Source: Terfezia claveryi (taxonomy: Eukaryota; Ascomycota; Pezizomycetes; Pezizales; Pezizaceae). From it: DNA of 64,000 bases. Below the pieces are notes generated by a model. That model made no database searches, was not told the origin of the DNA, and was given only the letters and a program-made list of their open reading frames with translations. The stretch is taken from contig WHUX01000039.1 of NCBI GenBank assembly GCA_015179025.1, positions 1-64,000 of the forward strand, read 5' to 3'. The translations under genes and the position numbers were made by a program. Positions within the stretch are counted from its first letter, which is position 1. Each line of letters begins with the position of its first letter. Below, one piece after another: positions 42,809 through 52,463 of this stretch.

Positions 42809-45445
42809 TTAAGCTAGCGTGGCGATACAATCATTGAATGCTGTGATGATCCTGTCATACATATCACATCTAGCACCATCGCCAGCTGGAGTTCCAAGTT
42901 GAATTTTTCTTGTGAACCCTTTTGCATCCAAAACTTCCAACTCACTGGGATCCGTTTGTTTGTAAAATAAAATCTCCCGAAGCTCCCACGCGAGCTTTTT
43001 GAGAAGACTCATCGCATCATGGAAATTGTCCAATACCCGTTCCTCAAAATCCCCTGAAATATCCTCCTTCTTAGTAGATGCACAGAATGGACTTGCCAAG
43101 CATAGTACCCATGAGTTCAAAGTTTTGTAAGGGTTCATGATGCATAACCAAATAAGCACATAAAAAAAGGACTCTAAATCGTGTCTCCAGGTATGACATG
43201 TAGGGGTGCCGGGGCGCTGTAGAAGCTCGAGGGCCATGAATGGGGCAGTACCAGTGATACATGGAGACTGCTCTTGTAAATTGGAGAGCTGGTGTGCATA
43301 ATCGAGGTCAATCAAGAACCCTTTTAAGCCTGAAGTCCCACGCATCCTCATGATATTGTAGATCGATACATCGCAATGCAATATCCCGGCTTTCTCATAT
43401 AGTGACCGATGGCCTATTCAAATCAAAAAGTTAGTTAAAGGACTCAAAGGACACATGTGAAGGAGCATATTACGTACAATTGATAGCATCACGCAAGGTT
43501 TCAGCAAGGTTCAGAGGTCGGATCCTACTGTCCAATGGCTTGCCCACGTTCCGAACCACCATAAAACTGCGAGTGCGAGCTTGCACTACATCCGAACCCT
43601 TGAGCTTGTTAGTTTTGGAAGGGCTACTGGATTCAAGTTGGCTCCCAGCACGCTTCCTCGATTCAGTCATTATGGGAACTGGTTTGGCCCTTTCTACATC
43701 GCTCTCATCCTCTGAGTGTATTGTCTGCAGAATAACTGCGCCACTCTTTCTCTTTCGACGACCAATTTCCCCCGTTTCCTCCGGTAGAATCTTCCACTCG
43801 ACGAGTGTTGCTTCTGTATAGTCAAAGTATTTGCGAACGTTATTTTGCTCCCGGCTGTTCCTAACCACAACATCAGTATCACCTGCAACAATAATATCCA
43901 GGCATCCAAGGACCTCCTTTTGCTTTGCCACCTGCCAGAGGGTACTCTCAGAAGTAAGCTGTGTATCCCGCCAGGCCTCTTTTATAACACACATCTTCTC
44001 TACACACTCCGTGCATGTACTGCAATCGTTATCGGCACATATACTTGACTTGGAATCACACTCTTTGGCTAGCCAGCAGAGTGTACCTCGAGTGATTATT
44101 GCAGGACTCCAGCAGAGAATTTTCAAGAGCCTGAATTTCTTGCCGCCGAAATGGAGATAGGCAGGGTAACTGTTCTCCGAACCGACCAAGGGGAGAAATG
44201 TAGTTCCCGAGTTATCGTTGTAACACTCATCGAAGCCCAGCTGGGAGGCAGTCATCTCCATGTAGCCAAGTAGTCCACGCATAAATAAATTCTGGCCTGT
44301 TTCGGTTGAAAGTCATGGCAATTACTGATAGAGACGCCCACACGGTCAAAGAACCAGAAGCGTGCTAAATGGCCACAAACAGTGAATGCATGTACAAAGC
44401 GCCTTCCAGGTTGCGCACCAAATGTCTCTCGGACATAGCGAGCGACCTGCAAGATAAGTTTCTTTGAGAGATCTTGATTTTGATTAGACTTGAACTCCCC
44501 AAGGACTAGCACATCCTTCCATGAGTGGGTGGCTTCTGATCCGTTGATAGCAAGACTATGAGATGGCTCTGCAACTTTCGAGACAAGCATATGTCTAATC
44601 TCCGCCTTGCGCCACGATATGCATCGGACATATGCGCACTTCCGGAGTTATAGTAAAATCGATCAGCGATGTTGCACCGCTCACTGAATTGCTGGAACCA
44701 GATTGCACCATGACGCTCAAATGCTGTGGTATCAGTATCCTTAGCCATAGACATCCACTCATCGAAAGTATTAGATTCCATAACAGTATGCATATCTATT
44801 TGTGAGGCATTCCCTGAGCCGCCGGCATCCTCAAATAACCTGTCAAATGCAATGTCCTTCCACATTGAACCCTCCAACTCGCTCTGTAACAACGGATTTA
44901 ACTCATCACGCATCTGATTGCAACTTGAACTCATGGAAGACGATTTTGATTTGTAGATAATGCATGGCCAGCACAGTGAGCTCGAGGGAATAGGTTCTGG
45001 ATTAGGTGTGGTTCGCAGGGGGGGTTCTATACACTGGTAAGAAATATAACAAAAGGGAGGGGTGCTATATACACGTACCTCGGGTTGATGGAACCACACT
45101 CTGACGTTTGGATGTGGTTTCCACCAGTGAAGCAATTAAGTCCCAGACACTTTCGTCATTGTCCGTGTCAGAGATGATAGTATGATATAGCTCTTCAGTT
45201 TCCCGGGTGTTGAGGCTAAGATAGAGACTAGCGACCCTAGAGGAAATAGATTGTGGGAGATGATATTTCTGCAAAACGAATATACTGGATATAAGGAACT
45301 GTTGACAGACGGTGGTGAGTGGGGGACGAAGGTCGGGACAGAGTTCGAAAGGGAGATCGAAAGCTTGTCGGGTTATAGCCCTGCAGGCTGCTAAAGAGCC
45401 CGGTGGTAAAGCACGCAGGACGTCGGCGCTGCTCGGAGAAGTCAT
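42809..45445 (-). pseudogene. FunK1-type fungal protein kinase gene, frameshifted
   Basis: Minus strand, introns predicted at 45078-45027 (GTACGT...ATAG) and 43477-43414 (GTACGT...AATAG), both keeping the frame. The N-terminal part (exon 1, 45445-45079) is unassigned. The family-typical middle reads SWKDVLVLGEFKSNQNQD, ARYVRETFG, RRFVHAFTVCG and RFWFFDRVG (44590-44300). The kinase lobe reads ILHCDVSIYNIM (HRD region with Cys for Arg), GFLIDLDYAHQL (DLD where classical kinases have DFG), GTAPFMALELLQ and HDLESFFYVLIWLCI (43413-43150), all hallmarks of FunK1-domain proteins. Breaks: a 1-base shift near 44600-44615 and two shifts near 44260-44310 (the segment should read through to GLLGYMEMTASQLGFDE). 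Either a recent pseudogene or assembly errors. Kinase substrates of this family are not established. Confidence 0.82.
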
Positions 45446-45617
45446 CGAAGAAGCTATCGTGGAGAAAGAGTTGAGGCAATAATAATAAACAAAGTAACGT
45501 GGAAGTTTAATGAAACATATGTTTGTTTAAATCTACGTTTCTTGGCACTGCAACGCGAACCCCTACAGTACCGTAGGTCACGAGACAACCACTCGCTTAG
45601 TGGACATAGGTTGTTGA

Positions 45618-46049
45618 TGTTGAAAAGCACGTGAGTTCACATATGTTGGCCACTCATGTCATTGCGGCTACTCAGGTCATACAATGACATTTATTAACAT
45701 ATGTCATGTCTGCCACTCATGTCATTGCGGCTACTCAGGTCATACAATGACATTCATTAACATATGTCATGTCTGCCACCGATGTCATGTCGGCCACTCA
45801 TGTTATTGCGACACTCACTCACGTATCTCCAGCATTTCCTGCTTTCCAGCAATACTTAGTCTTTAGCATTATCCCTTAAGTGTATATAGAGCTGGCCTGA
45901 CTGCCTCTTCTTTAGAGGTTAAGGGGATATACAACTCATACGTTCTCATACAACTCATACGTTCTCGTACTGGTGAAGTGACTCTTTGTTGATCATTAGC
46001 TATCTTATCCGCTCGCTAGTGTTGCTACTCCTACAAGGTCATTCCAACA
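45618..46049 (+). repeat. 5' LTR of copia element E
   Basis: 432 bp with TGTTG...CAACA ends, followed by GGTTATGACCCCC (possible primer-binding site). It contains two tandem copies of an about 60-bp unit (ATGTCATTGCGGCTACTCAG) and TATATAG near 45882. Polyadenylation site not seen. Confidence 0.9.
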
Positions 46050-46062
46050 GGTTATGACCCCC
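46050..46062 (+). other. possible primer-binding site of E
   Basis: GGTTATGACCCCC directly follows the CAACA LTR end; position fits, the tRNA was not identified. Confidence 0.4.
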
Positions 46063-46133
46063 GGTGCACGCGCAAGACAGTATTCACCATAACTCCTCTT
46101 TACGAGAACTCCTCCATAACGAACTTCTTCAAC

Positions 46134-46242
46134 ATGGAAGAAACAATACCCGCAATGACTGTTGCTAGCAGCTCTCAAAATCAAGTTGCACCCGCAACGA
46201 CTTCTGCTACAACGACTCCTGCAACCACAATCTCTCTACCTC
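46134..46242 (+). pseudogene. copia E gag, first part (before D)
   Basis: ATG at 46134 opens METIP-like, Thr/Ala-rich gag N-terminus (VASSSQNQVAPATTSAT). It is cut after 36 codons by gypsy D. D plus one 5-bp duplication is 5,751 bp, a multiple of three, and the frame continues as PIISPFPRSFALSKDF at 51994. Confidence 0.85.
46238..46242. repeat. target-site duplication ACCTC (left) of gypsy D
   Basis: ACCTC before TGTAACG at 46243 and again at 51989-51993 after the other end of D. Confidence 0.93.
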
Positions 46243-46391
46243 TGTAACGTGGCACGAGGGGCGTAGTGACCAAGGGGTACGAGCGGAGCGGGGGCAGAAG
46301 GCAGAGGCGAAGGTGGAGGCGAAGGCGAGGACAAAGGCCACGGCAAGGCAAGGCAAGGCAATGCAAAGGCGGAGGGGAGGTCCAGGACGTA
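46243..46391 (-). repeat. 3' LTR of gypsy D, truncated to 149 bp
   Basis: Identical to 51435-51583 except for two neighbouring differences (CCACGG against CCATAG). The remaining U3/R part is gone; pol sequence begins at once. Confidence 0.88.
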
Positions 46392-46399
46392 ACCAATTC

Positions 46400-47177
46400 C
46401 AGGACGACAAGAACATCATGGGGCGGGGCGGGGCTTCCGGGGGTAACGCTGGTGGAACAGGGCGACCAAGTCCTGTGCATTTTCCAGATCTTCGGCGGGT
46501 TGCCAGGTCGACTCTTCATCCCCCAGCCATTTGACCTTATACTGCAACCGCCCATATCTCTTCCGCGAGTCTAGTACCTCCTCCACCTCCCATTCCTCTT
46601 CACCTTCGATAACCACTGGAGGGGGTGGGGGGTGTTTCTGTCCTGGGAGAGGGTCATCCGCAGCGGGCTCGATCTCGGAGACATGAACAACCGGGTGCCG
46701 TTTGATGTCTTTGGGGAACCTCAATCGATAGGCGTGAGTTCCCACAGCTGCCAATACCTCAAAGGGGCCCAGGAACTTATGATCCAGCTTGTGGGAGGGG
46801 CGTTCTGTTCGGAAGTGCCGGCTGGAGAGCCACACCTTGTCTCCTGGCTGGTGTCTGGGGGCTGGCAGCCGTGATCCATTGGCATACTCAGCTTGCCTGG
46901 CTTGTGCATATCCCAGCTCGGCTTTCAGGGTACGGTGGAGTTCAGCGATTCCAACCGCGAACTCCTTGGCCGGGGCATCTTTTTTGGCTTTTTGCAGGGG
47001 CGCCAGGGCATCCACGAACCGGGGGTGCCAACCGTAGTTAGCCAGGAAAGGCGAGGTTTTGGAGGATTCTGAGAACTGGTTGTTCGCGGCAAATTCGCAG
47101 GTGGCCAGCAACGAAACCCAGTTATCCTGCTGGTAATTGACAAAGGCCCGCAGATATTGCTCCATAATGGCGTTCAT
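46400..47177 (-). pseudogene. gypsy D integrase C-terminal half and chromodomain
   Basis: Open from 47177 with MNAIMEQYLRAFVNYQQDNWVSLLATCEFAANNQFSES (core end), GWHPRFVDALAPLQK, LPAPRHQPGDKVWLSSRHF and HPVVHVSEIEPAADD, then a chromodomain EEEWEVEEVLDSRKRYGRLQYKVKWLGDEESTWQPAEDL at about 46590-46480. The normal stop after YPRKPRP is lost through the deletion and the frame runs into LTR sequence. A frameshift near 47175-47210 separates it from the upstream half, which ends GSKHVCPRHITPRRTAN instead of continuing to [12 protein letters not shown]. Confidence 0.93.
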
Positions 47178-48034
47178 CCTCTCCGATTGGCCGTCCGTCT
47201 GGGGGTGATATGCCGTGGACAGACGTGCTTTGATCCCAGAAGTTCGCAGAAGGCTTGCCAGAATTCTGAGGTAAACTGGGGGCCACGGTCGGATACGATC
47301 GATTCAGGGATGCCATGGTATCGGAATATATTATTGAGGTAGAGATTGGCTAACTCTGGGGCAGAGCAGGTATCCCGGCAAGATATAACATGCCTCATTT
47401 TCGTCAACCGATCCACCACCATCAAGATGGCATTGAACCCTGAATCTTCCGGCAACCCTGTTACGAAGTCCATAGTCAGGTGCAGCCACGGCCGATCAGG
47501 GATATCCAGAGGTTTCAGGGTCCCATACGGGGCGTGGCGGACAGGCTTAGCACGTTTGCAAACGTGGCAGTTCCATATGTACCGCTCCACGTCCTTCCGT
47601 TGGTCAATCCATGTGTACTCCCTGGCCAGAAGCTCTAACGTTTTGGCCACTCCAGGGTGACCTGCAACCAGGCTGTCATGGTGTTCCTTGATCAATCGAA
47701 GGCGCAGCTCTCCTTCCGGCACATACAGCCGTTCGAGGTGGTAGAGGAGGCCTTCCTGGACGGTACACTCGGCTAGGGAGATCTTGGGGTGGCGGCGCTG
47801 GCCAGAATCCACTGCGGCGATAATTTCCTTGGCCAGGGGGTCATCCTTGTATGTCTGTCTCACCAGTTGTCGGAGGTCGGCTTCCATGGCGGCCTCAGCT
47901 TCCGCATCAGCCTCAGCTTCCGCATCAGCCTCAGCTTCCGCATTAGCCTCAGCTTCCGCATCAGCCTCAGCTTCCGCATCAGCCTCAGCGAGGACATTGG
48001 CCGCCAGATCAAGGTTTTCGGGCTTCAATACCAC
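47174..48034 (-). pseudogene. gypsy D integrase N-terminal half
   Basis: Starts with VLKPENLDLAANVLAEADAE, then an 18-bp tandem repeat coding (AEAEAD)n at 47995-47890. Next come LVRQTYKDDPLAKEI and the zinc region with EHHDSLVAGHPGVAKTLELL and CHVCKRAKPVRHAPYG, where all four ligands are kept (H, H, C, C). The DDE core has MDFVTGLPEDSGF, MVVDRLTKM and SDRGPQFTSEFW (two catalytic Asp). A frameshift near 47200 detaches the Glu-containing part. This is the best-preserved integrase of the family here. Confidence 0.93.
47890..48000 (-). repeat. 18-bp tandem repeat in D pol
   Basis: About six units of GCCTCAGCTTCCGCATCA (plus strand). Encodes an acidic Ala/Glu/Asp run between RNase H and integrase. 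The equivalent place in A (1745-1800) has only a short version, so the unit number varies. Confidence 0.9.
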
Positions 48035-48048
48035 CTGATTTTGGTATT

Positions 48049-49455
48049 TTAGCCTTTCATCCCCCCCTTAGGGAGATCTCCTGATCTTCGGGTTAATGCA
48101 TCGGGCTTGCCCCCAGTCTTTCCCGGCCGGTATCTGATCTTGAAGTTGAACCGAGATAAGAACTCCGACCACCTAGCTTGCCTTTGGTTAAGCAGCTTGG
48201 TGGTGGTGAAATACTCAAGGTTCTTATGATTGGACAACACCTCGATAATTCCCTTAGCTGACTCCAGGTGTGGCCTCCACTCCTCGAATGCCCGCACAAT
48301 GGCCATCAGCTCTTTATTATAAATCTCGTAGTTGTACTCAGCTGGGGAGTGCTTTTTTGAGAAGTATACCACTGGGTGGAGGATGCCATTGTCATTGTTC
48401 TAGGATAGGATTCCCGCGGAGACATAGTCGGAAGCATCGGTTTCAACAACACACTCCTGGTCAGGGTTGAAATGGGCGAGGATTGGTGCTGAGCAGAAGG
48501 CTTCCTTGAGGTTCTGGAAGGCAGATTGGGCTTCTGGATTCCAGTTGAAACGCCGGTCTTTTTTGGTCAGGGCGGTGAGGGGTGCTACGATTTTCGAATA
48601 CCCTAGAATGAACCGCCAGTAGAAGTTAGCGAATCCCAGGAAGGCTTGGACGTCCTTGAGATTTGCTGGGGTTTGCCATTCCTGGACAGCGGTGACCTTG
48701 GTGGGGTCCATCCTGATACCTTCGGTAGTGATAATTAACCCCAGATACTTGACCTCCTGTACATGAAACTCGCATTTCTTGGGCTTGAGGTATAATCCGG
48801 CTTGCTCCAGCTTTTCCAACACTTGACGGACATGTATCCTGTGCTCTGCTAGGGTGTCCGAATAGATCAGGATATCATCGAGATAAGCCGTGTAGAACAC
48901 ATCCAAGAAGTCTCGTAGGGTGTCATTAATGAAGTGTTCGAAAGAGGCCGGAGTGTTGGTTAAGCCGAAGGGCATGACATTATACTCGAAGTGGCCATAA
49001 CGAGTTCGGAAGGCAGTTTTCCACTCCTCCCCCTCAGCGATCCGTACCAGGTTGTATGCCCCTCTCAAATCCAGTTTGGTGAACCATTTGGCCTTGGAGA
49101 GCCTGGCTAATGTCTCTTGGATTAAGGGTAGGGGGTACCTGTTTTTGACCGTTATCTCGTTTAGGCCCCGGTAATCGACGCACAACCGGAGAGAGCCATC
49201 TGATTTCTTCACGAAAAGCACCAGGGCACCCGCTAGTGAGGAGCTGTGGCGAATGAAGCTCTTGTTGAGGTTTTCCTCCAAGTATTTCTTCAAAGCTTCC
49301 AGCTCCAACCAGGACATTCCGTAGAGGGGGCCATAGGGGGGGGTCTTACCCTCTATCAGCGGAATCGTGTGGTCATATGGCCGGTGGGGAGCGAGTTTTT
49401 CTGCGGCCTTTTCCGAGAACAGGTCGATGAATTCATGGTATTCGTCCGGCACCAT
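48049..49455 (-). pseudogene. gypsy D reverse transcriptase and RNase H
   Basis: RT motifs all present: [59 protein letters not shown] (first Asp), [18 protein letters not shown] and [13 protein letters not shown] (catalytic Asp pair near 48885), with thumb [18 protein letters not shown]. RNase [26 protein letters not shown], then, after a TAG near 48402 (Gln in A), [26 protein letters not shown] and [12 protein letters not shown]. Upstream it is joined to protease by an in-frame TAG (Trp in F) near 49457. Only these two stops stand in the way of a full frame. Confidence 0.94.
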
Positions 49456-49461
49456 TGACTT

Positions 49462-50187
49462 CTACTCCTCCTTCGACCGTGTCTTATTAATCTCCAAATT
49501 TACCTCATATATAGACAGGGCATGAGCCTTCAGCTTGTGCCTCCTGATGAGGTAAGCGAAAGCCCCTGCTCCGATGAAGCTAACATTCAGGGTTTTTAGA
49601 GGGGGTAAGACAGAGGAGTCAGGGGAAACCGGGAGCACAGGGGAGTTGGCATCAAGGTGCGCAGGCAGGTGCACCACCTGGGTCGGGTGGATTATCGGGG
49701 CGGGCAAGGCACACAACCCAGTAACGGTGGCCTTTGGATTCCCGCAATGTTTTTTGCAATATTGGCTGTTGAACTGCAGGGTATAGGAGCCGAAGCTGAC
49801 CGATACATCGTGCATTCTAAGCCAGGGGATTCCAAAGACAATCGGGTATTTGAGCTTTGTCACGAACATTGGGAGGTTTGCTTCAGAGTGATCCCCGACC
49901 AGGGCAGGCACGCACGCAATCTCGGTGATATCGCCGGAGGAGATGGACCGACCGTCGATGACATCCAGGACACGAGGGGTTTTAAGCTTGGACGTGGGCA
50001 TGGAGAATTTACTGACGAAGGCCTGGTCAATGAATGCAATTCCTGAAGCTCCGCAATCTATAAGGGCTGACATGGTGATTGTTCTATCATTGATTTTGAG
50101 AGAGATAGATACAACAAAGTGCTTGCTGAACAAGCGAGATTCGTCAACAACAGAAGCAGAAGAAACAGAAAATGCAGACAAAGACAA
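49462..50187 (-). pseudogene. gypsy D protease and linker to RT
   Basis: 241 codons. ALIDCGASGIAFIDQAFVSK carries the retropepsin Asp (D-C-G-A). GDHSEANLPMFVTKLKYPIVFGIPWLRMHDVSV is the second conserved block. Then CKKHCGNPKATVTGLCALPAP and a Pro/Val-rich linker, ending [42 protein letters not shown] before the stop. Opens at MSLSAFSVSS, 36 bases after the gag stop region, so expression would need readthrough or reinitiation. Confidence 0.9.
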
Positions 50188-50222
50188 ATGGCCTGGGGCA
50201 AGTCCCTTGCTAGTGTTAGTAA

Positions 50223-51398
50223 CTAGGCAAGGGACAGGGCTTTTCCCACCTCGTCAACCTCCTCGATCCTGGGCACAGGAGTGTCGGAAATGGCATGGAT
50301 AGCCAGGGGGCGGCTTTTTCGGAGGGGACATGCCGCAATAAAATGGTCCCCTTTTCCACACGCAATGCACAACCCATTAGTGCGGCGGCGGTCCCTTTCC
50401 TCCTGGGTTAGTCGAGGCCTTCCCGATGATAGGTCCATAGGGGTGGCTCCTCCGGCCACAAACGAAGGGTGGGCCGGCTTATTGGCAGGGGCAGGGGCCG
50501 CTATTTTGGTGGCCTGGTGTTGCTGGGGTTGTGGGAGACGGGGTGCTAGCCTGTACGTGGGGCGGTTGCGGAGCCGGGACATCCGCTGTTCTACTCGGGA
50601 AGCCTGGTCAATGAATTCGTCAAGGGTTTTGGCTTCCGGGAGGCTGACCATGGCCTGCTGGATTTCGTCATTTAGCCCTTCCTGGAATTGCTCCAGTTTG
50701 GACTGGTCATTCCATCAGACCTCCGCCGCCAATCTCGAGAATTCTGCCACATAAGTAGACAGATCGGTGTTTTTCTGCCTGAGGGCTCAGAGGGCCCTAC
50801 TGGCAGTGCCAACGGCATCGGGGTCCCCGAACACCCTATCCAGGATTGTGAAAAGGGCCGAGATATTATCAAGCTTGATCCCGGTTTCAAGGACATATGG
50901 CTGGATCTGGTCGCAAGCTTTCCCCTCCAGCAAGGCGAAAACGTATGCCAGTCGATGTTGTTCCAACGGGAACCTGGCAGAATCCCCGTTTAGCTTGAGA
51001 TTGACTGCATTCTTCTAGGCTCGTAGACGAGCCCGGTCCCCATTGAACTTGGGGGGTGTCGGAATGCTTTCGGTCTTGTTGCTACTGGCTGCTGTTGTTG
51101 TTGGTATTGCCAGGTTTGCTAGAGCCCGGCTGAGGTTTTGGACCGTAGTCCGTTCGTTGGCTAGGGCAAGGTTTACATGGTCGAGATCCATCTGGAGGAC
51201 TGTGATCTCTTCGTCGGCGGATCTCAGCTTTCGTTCGGCCACGGCCAGGCTGTTGCCGAGTTCGGCCCCGATGGTATCCATGGCCTCGAAGATGTCGATG
51301 ATTTCTCGACGATAGGCATTTAATTTGTTCGGGCCTGAGGGTATAGGGGAGTTTCTCCAGGTTTGAAACCTGACAGCGGGTGGAGGGGTTCCGGACAT
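50223..51398 (-). pseudogene. gypsy D gag with CCHC knuckle
   Basis: Start ATG at 51398 (MSGTPPPAVRFQTW). The coiled-coil region is RREIIDIFEAMDTIG...VAERKLRSADEEITVL. The capsid-like region (about 51010-50700) reads NGDSARFPLEQHRLAYVFALLEGKACDQIQPY. The C-terminal part has ASRVEQRMSRLRNRP and a CCHC knuckle CIACGKGDHFIAAC, ending GKALSLA at 50223. Three in-frame stops: TAG near 51016 (RAW to RA*), TGA near 50788 and TGA near 50718, each one transition from Trp or Arg. It would form the particle shell. Confidence 0.92.
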
Positions 51399-51434
51399 GA
51401 CAGCATACCAGTTGGTCGATAAGATCCAACGTAG

Positions 51435-51988
51435 TGTAACGTGGCACGAGGGGCGTAGTGACCAAGGGGTACGAGCGGAGCGGGGGCAGAAGGCAGAGGC
51501 GAAGGTGGAGGCGAAGGCGAGGACAAAGGCCATAGCAAGGCAAGGCAAGGCAATGCAAAGGCGGAGGGGAGGTCCAGGACGAAGGCGAGGGCGGAGGTGA
51601 GGACGGAGGCCAAGGCAAGGCAAGGCAAGGCAAAGGCGAAGTCGAAGGCGAAGGTGAAGGCGAAGGCGAGGTCGAAGGCCAAGGCAAGGCAAGGCAAGGT
51701 AAGGCAAGGCAAGACGAGGGGAGGTGCACGAGGAAGGTGCACCAGCATGGAGAGAAGCAAGATCCTGTATTAGGTATACAAGACGTTGGATGGGGATCCA
51801 ATGAGAGGGCGGAGAGAGCAAGCTATATATATAGGCTTCCTTTCTGGCCAAGGCCACCGGAAGGAATAAGGTTCCCGAGACCCCTTATCTCGGGAACAGA
51901 GATAACAACGATATCAATCAACAATAACGAGAGTCAGACGGAATCCCGTCTGACTCTCAAACCCGGCTAGGAAAGGACGGTTGTGACA
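51435..51988 (-). repeat. 5' LTR of gypsy D
   Basis: 554 bp; minus strand TGTCACAACCGTCC to CGTTACA. It contains a long purine-skewed AAGGCAAGGCGAAGG region (51480-51720) and an inverted repeat GAGTCAGACGG/CCGTCTGACTC at 51931-51956 in the place where A and F have their GCGATCGC palindromes. Confidence 0.93.
51931..51956. promoter_or_regulatory. inverted repeat in D LTR U3
   Basis: Arms of 11 bases (GAGTCAGACGG and its complement) around AATC. Same position in U3 as the palindromes of A and F but unrelated in sequence. Confidence 0.5.
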
Positions 51989-52463
51989 ACCTCCTATCAT
52001 CTCTCCCTTTCCCAGGTCATTTGCTCTCTCAAAAGACTTTTGCCATGAAGTTAAGCTCAATGGCATTGAGCCGCTCGAGGGGTTTAAGAATTATGAGAAC
52101 TGAGCATCTCAGATGACTATGGTATTTTATACCATAAATGTATTGGATATCGTTGTTGACGGTGTTCAACCCGATCCCAATGCATCTTCAGCTGAACAGG
52201 AGGGGTTTATGTCTCTTTCAAAACAGGCAATGCTAATCCTTATTTGAGTTATTAGTAACCCTCTTCTGAATAAGGTGTCTAAATACAGATCACCTCATGA
52301 TATTTGGAAGTACTTAAGAGAGACTTGTTTTAAAGACACTGCTTTTTCATTTATTCACCAAGTCGCTTGCCTCGGTGTTCTTTTCTCTAGGAAACTTGAA
52401 AAAGGCAAGCCTATATAAGAATTTTTAGATAAATTCGACAGTCAATGGAACAGGGTCTATCAA
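51989..52463 (+). pseudogene. copia E gag, second part (after D)
   Basis: Frame-matched continuation of 46134-46242: SFALSKDFCHEVKLNGIEPLEGFKNYEN, then a TGA at 52101, a TGA at 52245 and a TAA at 52416. Between them DIWKYLRETCFKDTAFSFIHQVACLGVLFSRKLEKGKP has the AWxxL-type copia gag helices. Each stop could arise from CGA or CAA by one C to T change. Confidence 0.85.

Larger units (their letters stand above)
46243..51988 (-). mobile_element. Ty3/gypsy element D (minus strand), nested in E
   Basis: 5,746 bp with a 5-bp target duplication. Reads right to left: complete 5' LTR (51435-51988), gag, protease, RT/RNase H, integrase with chromodomain, then directly a truncated 3' LTR (46243-46391). 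The 3' untranslated region, polypurine tract and about 400 bp of the 3' LTR are missing. Few lesions compared with A and F, so it is the youngest gypsy copy in the window. Confidence 0.95.

Noticed and set aside
47784..48052. plus-strand SASASASAS frames
   Set aside because: Antisense of the 18-bp (AEAEAD)n repeat in the D pol.
51082..51801. Pro/Ser-rich frames upstream of the D gag
   Set aside because: They lie in the LTR, in the AAGGCAAGGCGAAGG purine-skewed repeat; the real gag starts at 51398.
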